Shown: positions 34,199-42,794 of the stretch, piece after piece
Numbering within the stretch: position 1 is the first letter of the stretch
Layout: every line of letters starts with the position of its first letter
Assembly: GCA_035650475.1 (NCBI GenBank)
Contig: DASRHP010000012.1
Location: 46,059-110,058 of the forward strand
DNA length: 64,000 bases
Direction: 5' to 3'
DNA from: Candidatus Binataceae bacterium
GTDB lineage: Bacteria > Desulfobacterota > Binatia > Binatales > Binataceae
The notes under the pieces: generated by a model
What the model was told of the DNA's origin: nothing
What the model saw: the letters and a program-made list of their open reading frames with translations, nothing else
Databases searched by the model: none
Position numbers and translations under genes: made by a program

Positions 34199-35206
34199 CT
34201 AAAACGTGATCACGATCTTGCCGAAATGGGCGGCGCTCTCGAGATAGCGATAGGCCTCGCGCGCCTGGGCGAAGGGGAAAGCCCGATCGACTACCGGGCG
34301 CATCGCGGCGGTCTCTATCGCGCGGTTCATCTCGTCAAACATCTCGCGCGAGCCCACGAAGATCCCCTGCAGCGTTACGGCCTTGCGCAGCACCGGCGTC
34401 GGATCGACCTGGCCTGCGCCGGTCAACACCCCGATAAGGCTGACGCGCCCGCCCTGGCGCACCGCGCCCAGCGAGCGCGCAAGCGTGCCTGCGCCGCCGA
34501 CCTCGACCACGTGATCGACGCCCCGTCCGGCCGTGAGCTCGCGCACCCGTTTGTCCCATTCGGGAGTCGTACGGTAGTTGACGCCGTCGGAAGCGCCCAG
34601 TTCGAGCAGGCGCGCAAGCTTGTCCTCGCTGCTGGAGGTTGCGATGACGCGCGCGCCGGCCATCCGCGCGAACTGGAGTGCAAAGACCGACACCCCACCG
34701 CTGCCCAGCACCAGCACGGTGTCGCCGGACTTGAGCCTGCCCTCGCTGACCAGCGCGTTCCACGCCGTGACCGCCGCGCAGGGCAGGGTGGCTGCATCCT
34801 CGTACGTGAGATGGGCCGGGATTGCGACCAGTCCCGCCTGGTCGAGCGCGACGTATTCGGCGAGCATTCCGTCGAGCGCGCCGCCCAGCGCCGAGCGCGC
34901 ATATTCTTCGCGCGGTCCGCCGGCGATCCAGCTCTGCATGAAGATCGCGGCCACCCGGTCGCCGACGGCGAAGCGGGTGACGCCGGGGCCGACTTCGACC
35001 ACCTCGCCGGCGCCGTCGGAGAGCGGAATCAGCGGCAGCTTGAGCCCGCGCGCGTAAGTGCCGCGTACCACGGCGAGATCGCGATAGTTGAGCGAGCAGG
35101 CGCGTACGCGCACCAGCACTTGCCCATGGCCTGGCGCCGGGCGCGGGCGCTCAGCCGGCCGGAGCGCGTCGATACTTCCCGGGCGCTCGATTTCATACAC
35201 CTTCAT
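34199..35206 (-). CDS. Zinc-independent alcohol dehydrogenase / quinone oxidoreductase family (MDR)
   Basis: A 335-aa medium-chain dehydrogenase/reductase. The N-terminal GroES-like half (LVRVRACSLNYRDLAVVRG, PLSDGAGEVVEVGPGV, VGDRVA) lacks the zinc-ligand cysteines. The Rossmann site is VLVLGSGGVSVFALQFA. Proteins of this kind reduce quinones or enoyl compounds with NADPH, or are uncharacterised. The start lies inside the end of the potassium-channel gene (14-bp overlap), so translation may be coupled. Substrate unknown. Confidence 0.82.
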   Translation of the reverse strand: MKVYEIERPGSIDALRPAERPRPAPGHGQVLVRVRACSLNYRDLAVVRGTYARGLKLPLIPLSDGAGEVVEVGPGVTRFAVGDRVAAIFMQSWIAGGPREEYARSALGGALDGMLAEYVALDQAGLVAIPAHLTYEDAATLPCAAVTAWNALVSEGRLKSGDTVLVLGSGGVSVFALQFARMAGARVIATSSSEDKLARLLELGASDGVNYRTTPEWDKRVRELTAGRGVDHVVEVGGAGTLARSLGAVRQGGRVSLIGVLTGAGQVDPTPVLRKAVTLQGIFVGSREMFDEMNRAIETAAMRPVVDRAFPFAQAREAYRYLESAAHFGKIVITF

Positions 35207-36164
35207 GCGTTGGCTCCGCTTTTTTGCCGGGTCGCGCGGTCGCTGCCGCCGCCGCGCCGTCAGCCGATTGCGCCACCGCGGCGCTCGCGTCGCCGGCCGG
35301 GACCACGTCGTCGAAGCGCGAGTAATCGATCGTCACGCCTTCGGAGGTTTGGTTGAGGATGTCAACGAAGCGCGCGTTCCAGACAATCTCCTCGGCATCC
35401 CAGATGTAGCGCGCATGAACGGTCTGCAGAAAGGATTCGTCGAGCCCCGTCAGCGAGGCGACGATTTGCGCACGTGCCGCGGCGAGCGATTCCACGGTCT
35501 CGCCGAAGAGCGGGCTTTGCTCCGTGATCGGATGGATTACCGTCCAGCTCAGCGAGAAGAGCGCGTTGCGGCCGCGCGCGAGCGCAAGGTCGTGAAAGCG
35601 GCGCATGCTCCCGCCCTCGGCGGTCATCTCCTGGCGCGCGAGTACCACGTGCACCTGCGCCTCGACGATCCGGTTGGCGCGCTCGTTGGCCATCCGGAAC
35701 ATCAGCGACGGTGTTCCGTCGCTGCGCGAGACGACCAGATTGCGGCTGAAGCGCACGCGGGCCGTCGGCCGCGAAAAACGTGCGAACACCAATCCGGTGA
35801 CAATCGCCAGGCCCAGCAGCCCGCCCAGCGCCTCCAGACAGACAACCGCGTTGGCGAAGGTCGAAACCGGCGCCATCGTGCCGTACCCAATCGTCGCCAT
35901 CGTCTGCACGCTGAAGAAGAAGGCGTCGGCGAACGAGCCCGGACGCATGTGCGCGACCCCGCCGTCGAGCAGGTAGCCAAGCGCGAAGGCGCCGTTGGTT
36001 AGGGCGAAGAGCGCGACGATCAGCAACAGGAGCGCCGGCCACGAGCAGGTGAGCAGGCGATGGTAGAGATCGCCGAGGAGCGCTGACGAACTGCCAACCG
36101 GCGTGCCCGACACTCGCGCGCCGTGCCGATCATAGAGCGTGCCGTATCGGAGCCGCTTGGCCAT
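35193..36164 (-). CDS. Inward-rectifier (KirBac-like) potassium channel
   Basis: A 323-aa two-TM channel with a C-terminal immunoglobulin-like cytoplasmic domain. Outer helix at about 43-65; selectivity filter TIGYGT at 91-96, preceded by the pore helix; inner helix 105-129 with the Gly hinge GGLLGLA. The cytoplasmic domain has RFSRNLVVSRSDGTPSLMFRMANER, as in bacterial Kir channels. A disordered Ala-rich tail follows. It conducts K+ through the inner membrane. The overlap with the dehydrogenase gene is unusual; no function links them yet. Confidence 0.9.
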   Translation of the reverse strand: MAKRLRYGTLYDRHGARVSGTPVGSSSALLGDLYHRLLTCSWPALLLLIVALFALTNGAFALGYLLDGGVAHMRPGSFADAFFFSVQTMATIGYGTMAPVSTFANAVVCLEALGGLLGLAIVTGLVFARFSRPTARVRFSRNLVVSRSDGTPSLMFRMANERANRIVEAQVHVVLARQEMTAEGGSMRRFHDLALARGRNALFSLSWTVIHPITEQSPLFGETVESLAAARAQIVASLTGLDESFLQTVHARYIWDAEEIVWNARFVDILNQTSEGVTIDYSRFDDVVPAGDASAAVAQSADGAAAAATARPGKKAEPTHEGV

Positions 36165-36202
36165 GGGTTCGTCCCGCGACGATTGGACCTTTCGGCTACG
36201 GA

Positions 36203-37339
36203 TTACACCTGTTCAATCACGGTTGCGATGCCCTGACCGATCCCGATGCACATCGTGGCCAGCCCGAGCCGCGCGCCGCGCCGGCGCATTTCGTGGGTCA
36301 GCGTCGTTATCAGCCGCGCCCCCGAACATCCCAGCGGATGGCCCAGGGCGACCGCGCCGCCGTTGACGTTGAGCCGCTCCTCGTCGAATTTAAGTTCGCT
36401 GTTGCAGGCGAGCACCTGCGCCGCGAAGGCTTCGTTGATCTCGACAAGGTCGATGTCAGCGGGCTGGAGCGCGGCCCGCCCAAGCGCCTTATGGGTTGCC
36501 GGCACGGGACCCCATCCCATGATCTCGGGCCGCACGCCGGCGACTGCTGTCGCGCGGATTTTCGCCATTGGCCGCACCCTCAGCGCGCGCGCTCGCTCGG
36601 CGCTCATCAGCAGCACGGCGGCGGCGCCGTCGCTCACCTGCGACGAGTTGCCAGCGGTCACCTGGCCATCGGCCTTGAACGAGGGCTTAAGCGCGGCGAG
36701 CTTCTCGAGACTGGTGTCGGAGCGCGGCCCCTGGTCGGCGTCGACGACGCGTTCGGCGTCAAGCCGCATCGGCACGATCTCTTCTTTGAAGCGCTCGCGC
36801 GCGGCGAGGGCGCGCTGATGAGAGCGCAGGGAGTAGGCGTCGGCCTGCTCGCGCGTGATCCCGTACATTGCGGCCAACCGCTCCGCGGTCAGACCCATCA
36901 CGAACATGTCTTGCGGAAACAGGTCGAGCAGCTTCATGTTGGGCAGGAGCCCCGAGCCCATCGGGACGTGGCTCATGTGCTCGACGCCCCCGGCGATCAC
37001 GACCTCGGCGGTCTTGGCGATAATCTCGTAGGCCGCGAAATTGACCGCCTGGAGGCTCGAGCCGCACTGGCGATCTACAGTCGTGCCCGCGACCTCGACC
37101 GGCAGCCTGGCGAGCAGCGCGATCATGCGCCCCAGGTTGAGTCCCTGTTCGCCCGACTGGTTGGCGCAGCCCCAGACCACGTCCTCGATTTCGGTGGGGT
37201 CGAGCCCGGAGTTGCGCTCCAGGAGCCGACGCACGCAGGCGACGCCGAGGTCGTCGGCGCGGATGTCGCGGTAGTAGGCCTCCTTGCCGGCGCGCCCGAT
37301 CGGGGTTCTGACGGCATCGACGATCACAACTTCGCGCAT
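36203..37339 (-). CDS. Thiolase / acetyl-CoA C-acyltransferase
   Basis: A 378-aa thiolase. Nucleophilic Cys92 in DRQCGSSLQAVN, His in NVNGGAVALGHPLGCSG and a second Cys in ATMCIGIGQG are present. GVEHMSHVPMGSG and EINEAFAAQVLA fit degradative FadA-like thiolases more than biosynthetic AtoB. It is divergent from the Rieske oxygenase operon across about 90 bp, which suggests joint use in breakdown of the same kind of substrate. It differs clearly in sequence from PcaF at 6988. Confidence 0.87.
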   Translation of the reverse strand: MREVVIVDAVRTPIGRAGKEAYYRDIRADDLGVACVRRLLERNSGLDPTEIEDVVWGCANQSGEQGLNLGRMIALLARLPVEVAGTTVDRQCGSSLQAVNFAAYEIIAKTAEVVIAGGVEHMSHVPMGSGLLPNMKLLDLFPQDMFVMGLTAERLAAMYGITREQADAYSLRSHQRALAARERFKEEIVPMRLDAERVVDADQGPRSDTSLEKLAALKPSFKADGQVTAGNSSQVSDGAAAVLLMSAERARALRVRPMAKIRATAVAGVRPEIMGWGPVPATHKALGRAALQPADIDLVEINEAFAAQVLACNSELKFDEERLNVNGGAVALGHPLGCSGARLITTLTHEMRRRGARLGLATMCIGIGQGIATVIEQV

Positions 37340-37427
37340 CGCGGGCGCCTCCGTAGTTGACAGCGGGCTTGCGGCCGGTCCATCACTCTATCATGCGCGT
37401 CGCGCAGGCGCGCATGGAGGGTAAACT

Positions 37428-38612
37428 ATGGCCGCCGGCGACAGGCTCTCGGCAATCTCCGCCAGCCGCCAGTATGCGCCCTACATCGAGGCGGACTGGG
37501 GCTTCAAGAACGCCTGGTACCCCGCGCTCTTCAGCCACGAGCTGGCCGAGAACGGCCTCAAGGGCGTCACCATCGCGGGCCATCCGATTGTGCTGCGCCG
37601 TTCGGGGGGGCGCGTGTACGCGCTCCAGGACCGTTGCGCCCATCGCGGCGTGCGGCTCTCGCTGCGCCCGATGTGCCTGACCGCCGACACGCTGAGCTGT
37701 TGGTACCACGGCTTCACCTACCGGCTTGCCGATGGCGTGCTTAAGACGATCGTCGCCTCGCCTGACGATCCGCTGATCGGCAAGGTCCGCATCCGCACCT
37801 ACGCGGTTGCCGAGCGCGCCGGGATCATTTTCGTTTTCGTCGGCGACGAGGATTTTGCTCCGCTGCCCGCGCTGGAGTGCGACCTGCCGATCCGGATCAC
37901 CGACGATACGAACCCGGTCGCGCACATCCTCGACGATCACGCCTACGTCCGCGGGATCCATCGCACCGGCAACTCCAACTGGCGTCTGGCGACCGAGAAT
38001 GGCTTCGACCCCGGCCATCTGCTCATCCATTGGGACAATCAGATCGTGGCCGCCACCGACCGCAAGCTCGGATTAGGCGTCGAGCCGATCGGCGAGGACG
38101 CAATCAGGATCATCGACGTCCCCGACGGCCCCAAGGGCATCATGAACATGTACAACACGCGCTCGTACAAGTTCATCATGGAGAACCCGGCGGTCAAGCT
38201 GCGCGCGCGCGGCAAAAAGTCGTACTACGCGCGCACCTCGACCTACCTGCCGGGCATCCTGCTGGTCGAGCACTGGCCGGCTCCGGGATGGGCGCAGTAT
38301 GAGTGGTACGTGCCGATCGACGACAAGCGCCACGAGTACTGGGAGGTGCTGGTTGGCCGCTGCCGCAACGAAGACGAGCGGCGCGAGGCCGACTACCTCT
38401 ACGACAATTTCTTCGAGCCGCTCGCGCTGCGCGACTTCAACGACAACGACCTCTTCGCACGCGAGGCGATGCAGGAGTTCTACGAGCGCGGCGACGGCTG
38501 GAACCGCGAGACGCTATGCGCCTTCGACGCCGCGGTTATCACCTGGCGCAAAGTCGCCGCGCGCTTCAACCGCGGCATCCAGGAACCGCCCGCGACCGCC
38601 GACGGCCACTGA
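37428..38612 (+). CDS. Rieske non-haem iron oxygenase, alpha subunit, CarAa-like
   Basis: A 394-aa terminal oxygenase. The Rieske [2Fe-2S] ligands are Cys70/His72 (RCAHRG) and Cys91/His94 (CWYHGF). The mononuclear iron site is ENGFDPGHLLIH, with His197 and His201, and an Asp near 341 in NDNDLFAREAM. YEWYVPIDD, DGWNRE and WRKVAARFNRGIQ closely echo carbazole 1,9a-dioxygenase (CarAa), a trimeric alpha-only oxygenase. ATG 37428 follows GGAGGG. It likely hydroxylates an aromatic or N-heterocyclic ring using the reductase encoded next; actual substrate unknown. Confidence 0.85.
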   Translation: MAAGDRLSAISASRQYAPYIEADWGFKNAWYPALFSHELAENGLKGVTIAGHPIVLRRSGGRVYALQDRCAHRGVRLSLRPMCLTADTLSCWYHGFTYRLADGVLKTIVASPDDPLIGKVRIRTYAVAERAGIIFVFVGDEDFAPLPALECDLPIRITDDTNPVAHILDDHAYVRGIHRTGNSNWRLATENGFDPGHLLIHWDNQIVAATDRKLGLGVEPIGEDAIRIIDVPDGPKGIMNMYNTRSYKFIMENPAVKLRARGKKSYYARTSTYLPGILLVEHWPAPGWAQYEWYVPIDDKRHEYWEVLVGRCRNEDERREADYLYDNFFEPLALRDFNDNDLFAREAMQEFYERGDGWNRETLCAFDAAVITWRKVAARFNRGIQEPPATADGH

Positions 38613-38639
38613 GGCGGCGCGCCGAGCCTCGAACGCGCG

Positions 38640-39728
38640 ATGACCAGCCACGATCCATCCGCGGCGCATGCGCATCGCGTAATCCTGCGCTTTGAGGACG
38701 GCCTCGAAAAAGCAATCGACGTGGGCGCGCGGGAGTTCGTGCTTGACGCCGCGCTGCGCCAGGGGGTCCCGCTGGTCCACCAGTGTCGCTCGGGTAGTTG
38801 TTCGACCTGCGTGGCGCGGCTCGAAAGCGGCGCCGTCGAGATGGTGCGCGACCGGGCGCTCGCGCTAATTGCCGCCGAGGTCGCCGAGGGCAAACGCCTG
38901 CTATGCAGCGCGCACGCGCTCGCCGATAGCGTCGTCGGCCTGCACTATCCGAGCACGCTCATCTACCAGGGCGAGCGGCGGAGCTTCGAGGCGCGCGTCA
39001 AGTCGGTCGAGTGGCCGGCGGACTCGGTTGCGCGGCTGACGGTCACACTGCCGCCGCGCTCGAGCTTTGCGTTTCGCGCCGGCCAGTACGTGAGGATAAA
39101 GGTGCCGGGCAGCGAGGAGTGGCGCTCGTACTCGATGTGCACGACGCCGCGCGAGTTGCCCGTTGCGGCATTCCTGGTGCGGATTTTGCCGGGCGGCGTG
39201 ATGTCGGAATATCTGCGTGGGTGCGCGCGAGCGGGCGACAGACTGGAGATCGAAGGTCCCCTCGGCGCCTTCATCCTGCATCCGGGCAAAGGGACGCGCG
39301 TCTTCGTGGCCGGCGGCACCGGGCTTGCGCCGATCCTGGCGATGCTCGACGCGATCCGGCGCGGCGGCGGCCCGCGGCCGAAGATGATTCTGAGCTTCGG
39401 CTGCGCCAGCGACAAGACGTTCTTCTATCGCGACGAGATTGAATTGCGGCAGTGGTGGATGCCGGAGCTCAGCGTGCGTCTGAGCGCCGACCGCGTCGAT
39501 GATCCGGCAAGCGGGCTTATCCAGGGGACGGCGGTGGACGCGCTCGGCCACCAGCCGCTCGGCGACCCGGAGGCGTCGGCGTACGTGTGTGGGCCGCCGC
39601 CGATGATCGAGGCGGCGCGCCGGCGGCTAACCGAGCTGGGCGTGCCTCCGGAGCGGATCTTCGCCGAGCGCTTCGTCGCCAGCGCAACGAATGCGCCGCC
39701 GGCGGCGCAGAATGCCGGCGCACGGTAG
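38640..39728 (+). CDS. Rieske oxygenase reductase ([2Fe-2S] ferredoxin-FAD-NAD(P)H)
   Basis: A 362-aa electron-transfer protein. The N-terminal plant-type ferredoxin domain has CRSGSCSTC (residues about 49-57) and a fourth Cys in LLCSAHAL. The FAD domain has RAGQYVRIKVPG and WRSYSMCTTP; the NAD(P) domain has VAGGTGLAPILAML and YVCGPPPMIEAA. This is the class IB (BenC-like) order. It sits 27 bp after the oxygenase gene and supplies it with electrons. ATG 38640. Confidence 0.88.
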   Translation: MTSHDPSAAHAHRVILRFEDGLEKAIDVGAREFVLDAALRQGVPLVHQCRSGSCSTCVARLESGAVEMVRDRALALIAAEVAEGKRLLCSAHALADSVVGLHYPSTLIYQGERRSFEARVKSVEWPADSVARLTVTLPPRSSFAFRAGQYVRIKVPGSEEWRSYSMCTTPRELPVAAFLVRILPGGVMSEYLRGCARAGDRLEIEGPLGAFILHPGKGTRVFVAGGTGLAPILAMLDAIRRGGGPRPKMILSFGCASDKTFFYRDEIELRQWWMPELSVRLSADRVDDPASGLIQGTAVDALGHQPLGDPEASAYVCGPPPMIEAARRRLTELGVPPERIFAERFVASATNAPPAAQNAGAR

Positions 39729-39871
39729 GGCGGTGCGGAGGTGAACGTAATCGGTCGAGCGGGAGCGCCGGGCGGTTACGCTTCAGCCGGCGGAGGACTA
39801 CAATCGCGCAGGGGCGGTGACGCAAGCGGCGCGCATCGCGCGCCGCGGTCGTCGCGCCCAAGGCGTTGCAG

Positions 39872-41329
39872 ATGGCCACGACGCATGCAGTCGTAATCGG
39901 CGGCAGCTTCTCGGGACTGTTTGCCGGGCGCATGCTCGCCGACTTCTTCGATCACGTCAGCGTGCTCGACCGCGACAGCTTTCCCGCCGGTGCCGAGGAC
40001 CGCGCCGGCGTCCCGCAGGCCCGCCACGTTCACGGATTGCTGGTGCGCGGGCTCAACGAATACGAGCGCGCCTTCCCGGGCTTCGAGCGGATGGTGGTCG
40101 ACAAGGGCGCGACGTTTCATGACCATACCTGGGACTTCGCAGTGCTACGGGCTGAGGGATGGCAACCGCGCTACCGCAGCGGGCTCAAGTTCCTGAGCGC
40201 GAGCCGCGAGCTCATCGAGTCGTGCGTGCGCGAGCTGTTCCGCCAACTGCCAAAGGTCGAGCTGCGCGAGCGCGCCCCGGTGACCGGACTCAAGGTGGTG
40301 CGCGACGGCGGACGTGCGCGATGCGTGGGTGTGCGTTTGCCCGCGCACGCCGGCGGGCCCGAGCGAATACTCGAGGCGGATCTGGTCGTCGATGCGAGCG
40401 GCGCGGTGTCGCGCGCGCCGATGTGGCTCGAAGCGGCGGGAGTGACTGCGCCGCGCGAGAGCGTGGTTGATCCGCTTGCCGGCTATTCGTCGCGTTGGTT
40501 CCAGGGGCCGCCGCCGGTCAAGTGGCCGAGCGACTGGTGGTGGGCGGCCGGCGCCTATATCCGCCGTCGCCCCGACGATCTGACTGAAGCCAATTTCCAG
40601 CTCAAGGAGCACGGCCGCTGGCATCTGACGCTCTCCGGCTTCAACCGCCGTTACCCGCCGACCCACGCGGATGAATTCATGGCGCTGCTCCGGCGGCTGC
40701 GCTCGCCGATCGTCGCCGAGATGGCGCGCCTGATGGAGCCAATCTCGCCGGTATACGCCAACCGCGCGATTCGCAACCGCTGGCGGCACTACGAGCGATG
40801 GAACGAGCGGCTGGACGGTTTCGTCGCGATCGGCGACGCATTCTGCCATTACAACCCGGTCTATGCGCAAGGGATGACGGCGCTGGCGCTGTCGGCCACG
40901 ATGCTGCGCGTATGCCTTGAGAAATACCCGCCCGACGCGCCCCAGTTTGCGCGCGAGTTCTTTGCCGCGCAGGCTCGGATCCAGCACGATCCCTGGCTGC
41001 TCTCGGCCGGCGTCGACCTGCGCTTCCCGTTCACTCTTGGCGAGCGGCCGCTGTCGATGAAGCTGTTCAACCGCTATCTCGACGGCTTAGGGATAGCGGC
41101 GAAAGATCCTGCGGTGCGCCGGGTCCTGGTTGAAGTTGCGCAACTGACCCGCCCGCTGTCTGACCTTTACCAGCCCCTGGTTCTCGCACGCGTCGGGCTG
41201 GCCTTTGCGGCCAGGGCGGCACGCGCGCTTTTCAACGGCGCAGCGGATCGTGCGCCGGCCTCGATCCCGCCGATGCCGCCGCCGGACGAAGGGGAGCCGC
41301 TACGCGGCCGGCCGGCGCTCGCGCGATGA
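39872..41329 (+). CDS. FAD-dependent oxidoreductase / monooxygenase
   Basis: A 485-aa flavoprotein starting at ATG 39872 (a TTG at 39866 would add two residues). The FAD-binding site is VVIGGSFSGLFAGRML, then VLDRDSF and RHVHGLLVRGLNEYE; a second FAD contact is DLVVDASG and a third FVAIGDAFCHYNPVYAQGMT. The combination resembles FAD monooxygenases and reductases of the geranylgeranyl-reductase/epoxidase group. It follows the Rieske pair by 140 bp and may act on the same compound. Substrate unknown. Confidence 0.8.
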   Translation: MATTHAVVIGGSFSGLFAGRMLADFFDHVSVLDRDSFPAGAEDRAGVPQARHVHGLLVRGLNEYERAFPGFERMVVDKGATFHDHTWDFAVLRAEGWQPRYRSGLKFLSASRELIESCVRELFRQLPKVELRERAPVTGLKVVRDGGRARCVGVRLPAHAGGPERILEADLVVDASGAVSRAPMWLEAAGVTAPRESVVDPLAGYSSRWFQGPPPVKWPSDWWWAAGAYIRRRPDDLTEANFQLKEHGRWHLTLSGFNRRYPPTHADEFMALLRRLRSPIVAEMARLMEPISPVYANRAIRNRWRHYERWNERLDGFVAIGDAFCHYNPVYAQGMTALALSATMLRVCLEKYPPDAPQFAREFFAAQARIQHDPWLLSAGVDLRFPFTLGERPLSMKLFNRYLDGLGIAAKDPAVRRVLVEVAQLTRPLSDLYQPLVLARVGLAFAARAARALFNGAADRAPASIPPMPPPDEGEPLRGRPALAR

Positions 41330-41350
41330 GCAGGCAGGGCAGGGGGCGCG

Positions 41351-42688
41351 ATGGGATCTGAGACGCGGCAACTGGCGCTGACGGCCGAGCAGGAGCGATG
41401 GTACGCCGAGGCATCCGCGCGAATTGACGCCGAGCGGCTCAAACACCTGCTCCTCGCGCTTGTCGATATTCCAAGTCCCACCGGCGCCGAACGCGCGGCG
41501 AGCGAGTTCGTCGCGGCGTGGATGCGCGAGCATGTCGGCGGCGCGCGCGCCTTCTACCAGCCGATCGACGAGGCAACCGGCAACGCGGTGGCCGAGCTGC
41601 GCGGCAGCGGCGGTGGCGCCACGTTGATGCTCTACGCGCCGGTCGATACCAATCTCGAAGGCGATCCCGACAAGGATGTTCCGTGGGCCGGCCCCGTGCT
41701 GCGCCGCGACATGATCTCCAGGGCGGCGGCCGAGGGAGATTTCGTCTATGGGCTCGGCGCGGCGAATCCGAAGTCGATGGTCGCCACGCTGGCCGAGATT
41801 GCGGCGGCGCTTTCCGATGCCATGATTCCGATCCGCGGCGACCTGATTGTGGCGTTTGCCGGCGGCGGGATGCCGGTCGACGTCGCCGCGCGGCGCCATT
41901 GGGGGATGAGCAGCGGGCTCTATCATCTGCTCTCGCGCGGTGTCGCGCCCGACTTTGCGATCATTATGAAGCCGGTGTGGCGCGTGTTCGCCGAGGAGCC
42001 CGGGATGTGCTGGTTCAAGGTGAGCGTGCGCGGCACGCTCGGCTACGCGGGGACGCCCCGCGGCGCGCCCGGGTTCCAGGGTTCAATCGTGCCCGCGGCG
42101 CGCGTGATCGAGGAGCTCGAGGCGTGGATTGCGCAATACACCGCGCGCAACAGTTCGGCCGCGATCAAGGCCGAAGGCCAGATCGCGGCGGTGCGCGCGG
42201 GCTGGCCCGAGCGGCCGGCGTTTCCCTCGGCCACGACGGAAATCTATCTCGACCTCAGATGCAATCCGCACACGACGCCGGCCGCGGTGCGCGCGCAGTT
42301 TGCCGAGGCGATGACCGAGATCGCGGCGCACCATCCGGAGGTCGCGGTGGAATGGGAGATGATAGGCGCGGTCGCCGGCGGCGCAACCGATCCGGAGAAC
42401 TGGATCATCCAGTCGTGCCGGCGCGGATGGGAGCGCGTCGCCGGGCGTCCGCACGGCGACCCGCCGCCGCTTGGCGGTCAGACCGATGGCGCGTTGATTC
42501 GCCGGATGGGGATTCCGTGTGCACGGATCGGATTTCCAGCCCCGCCGCGCGATTGCCCGCCGGAGTTCCGCCAGGGGCTGGGCGGGATGGGCGTCGTCGC
42601 GGTGCCCGATCTGGTCCGCACCGCGCGCGCGATCATGTACGCGGTGATCGATACGCTGACCCGCCCCCGCGCCGAACTGGGCTTGTAG
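41351..42688 (+). CDS. M20-family hydrolase homologue lacking canonical metal ligands
   Basis: A 445-aa protein with the overall M20 peptidase/deacylase fold: VDIPSPTGAERAASEFVA, an internal dimerisation-like domain, and PLGGQTDGALIRRMGIPC. Metal motifs are altered: the GHxD position reads A96-P-V-D99, the GxGxxD position reads GLGAAN (Asp to Asn139), and the Glu-Glu pair is Gly171-Gly172. The last His motif is also missing. It may be catalytically inert or use another chemistry. It starts 21 bp after the FAD gene and is probably co-transcribed with it. Confidence 0.75.
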   Translation: MGSETRQLALTAEQERWYAEASARIDAERLKHLLLALVDIPSPTGAERAASEFVAAWMREHVGGARAFYQPIDEATGNAVAELRGSGGGATLMLYAPVDTNLEGDPDKDVPWAGPVLRRDMISRAAAEGDFVYGLGAANPKSMVATLAEIAAALSDAMIPIRGDLIVAFAGGGMPVDVAARRHWGMSSGLYHLLSRGVAPDFAIIMKPVWRVFAEEPGMCWFKVSVRGTLGYAGTPRGAPGFQGSIVPAARVIEELEAWIAQYTARNSSAAIKAEGQIAAVRAGWPERPAFPSATTEIYLDLRCNPHTTPAAVRAQFAEAMTEIAAHHPEVAVEWEMIGAVAGGATDPENWIIQSCRRGWERVAGRPHGDPPPLGGQTDGALIRRMGIPCARIGFPAPPRDCPPEFRQGLGGMGVVAVPDLVRTARAIMYAVIDTLTRPRAELGL

Positions 42689-42794
42689 CGGTCCGCTCTC
42701 TCCGAGCGGCGCGGGCTTCGGTCCATCAAGCTGATAAAGGTGCCACCTGATGCCCGCCCGCTTCCCTGAAAGGAAGGCGAAAAGCGTCCTTTCT

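Noticed and set aside
37357..37394. TTGACA and TATCAT elements upstream of the Rieske gene
   Set aside because: Spacing is 26 bp, too long for a sigma-70 promoter.
42769..42793. Possible terminator hairpin between the M20-like and CaiB genes
   Set aside because: Only a 7-bp stem with a 12-nt loop and a weak T tract; too short to call.
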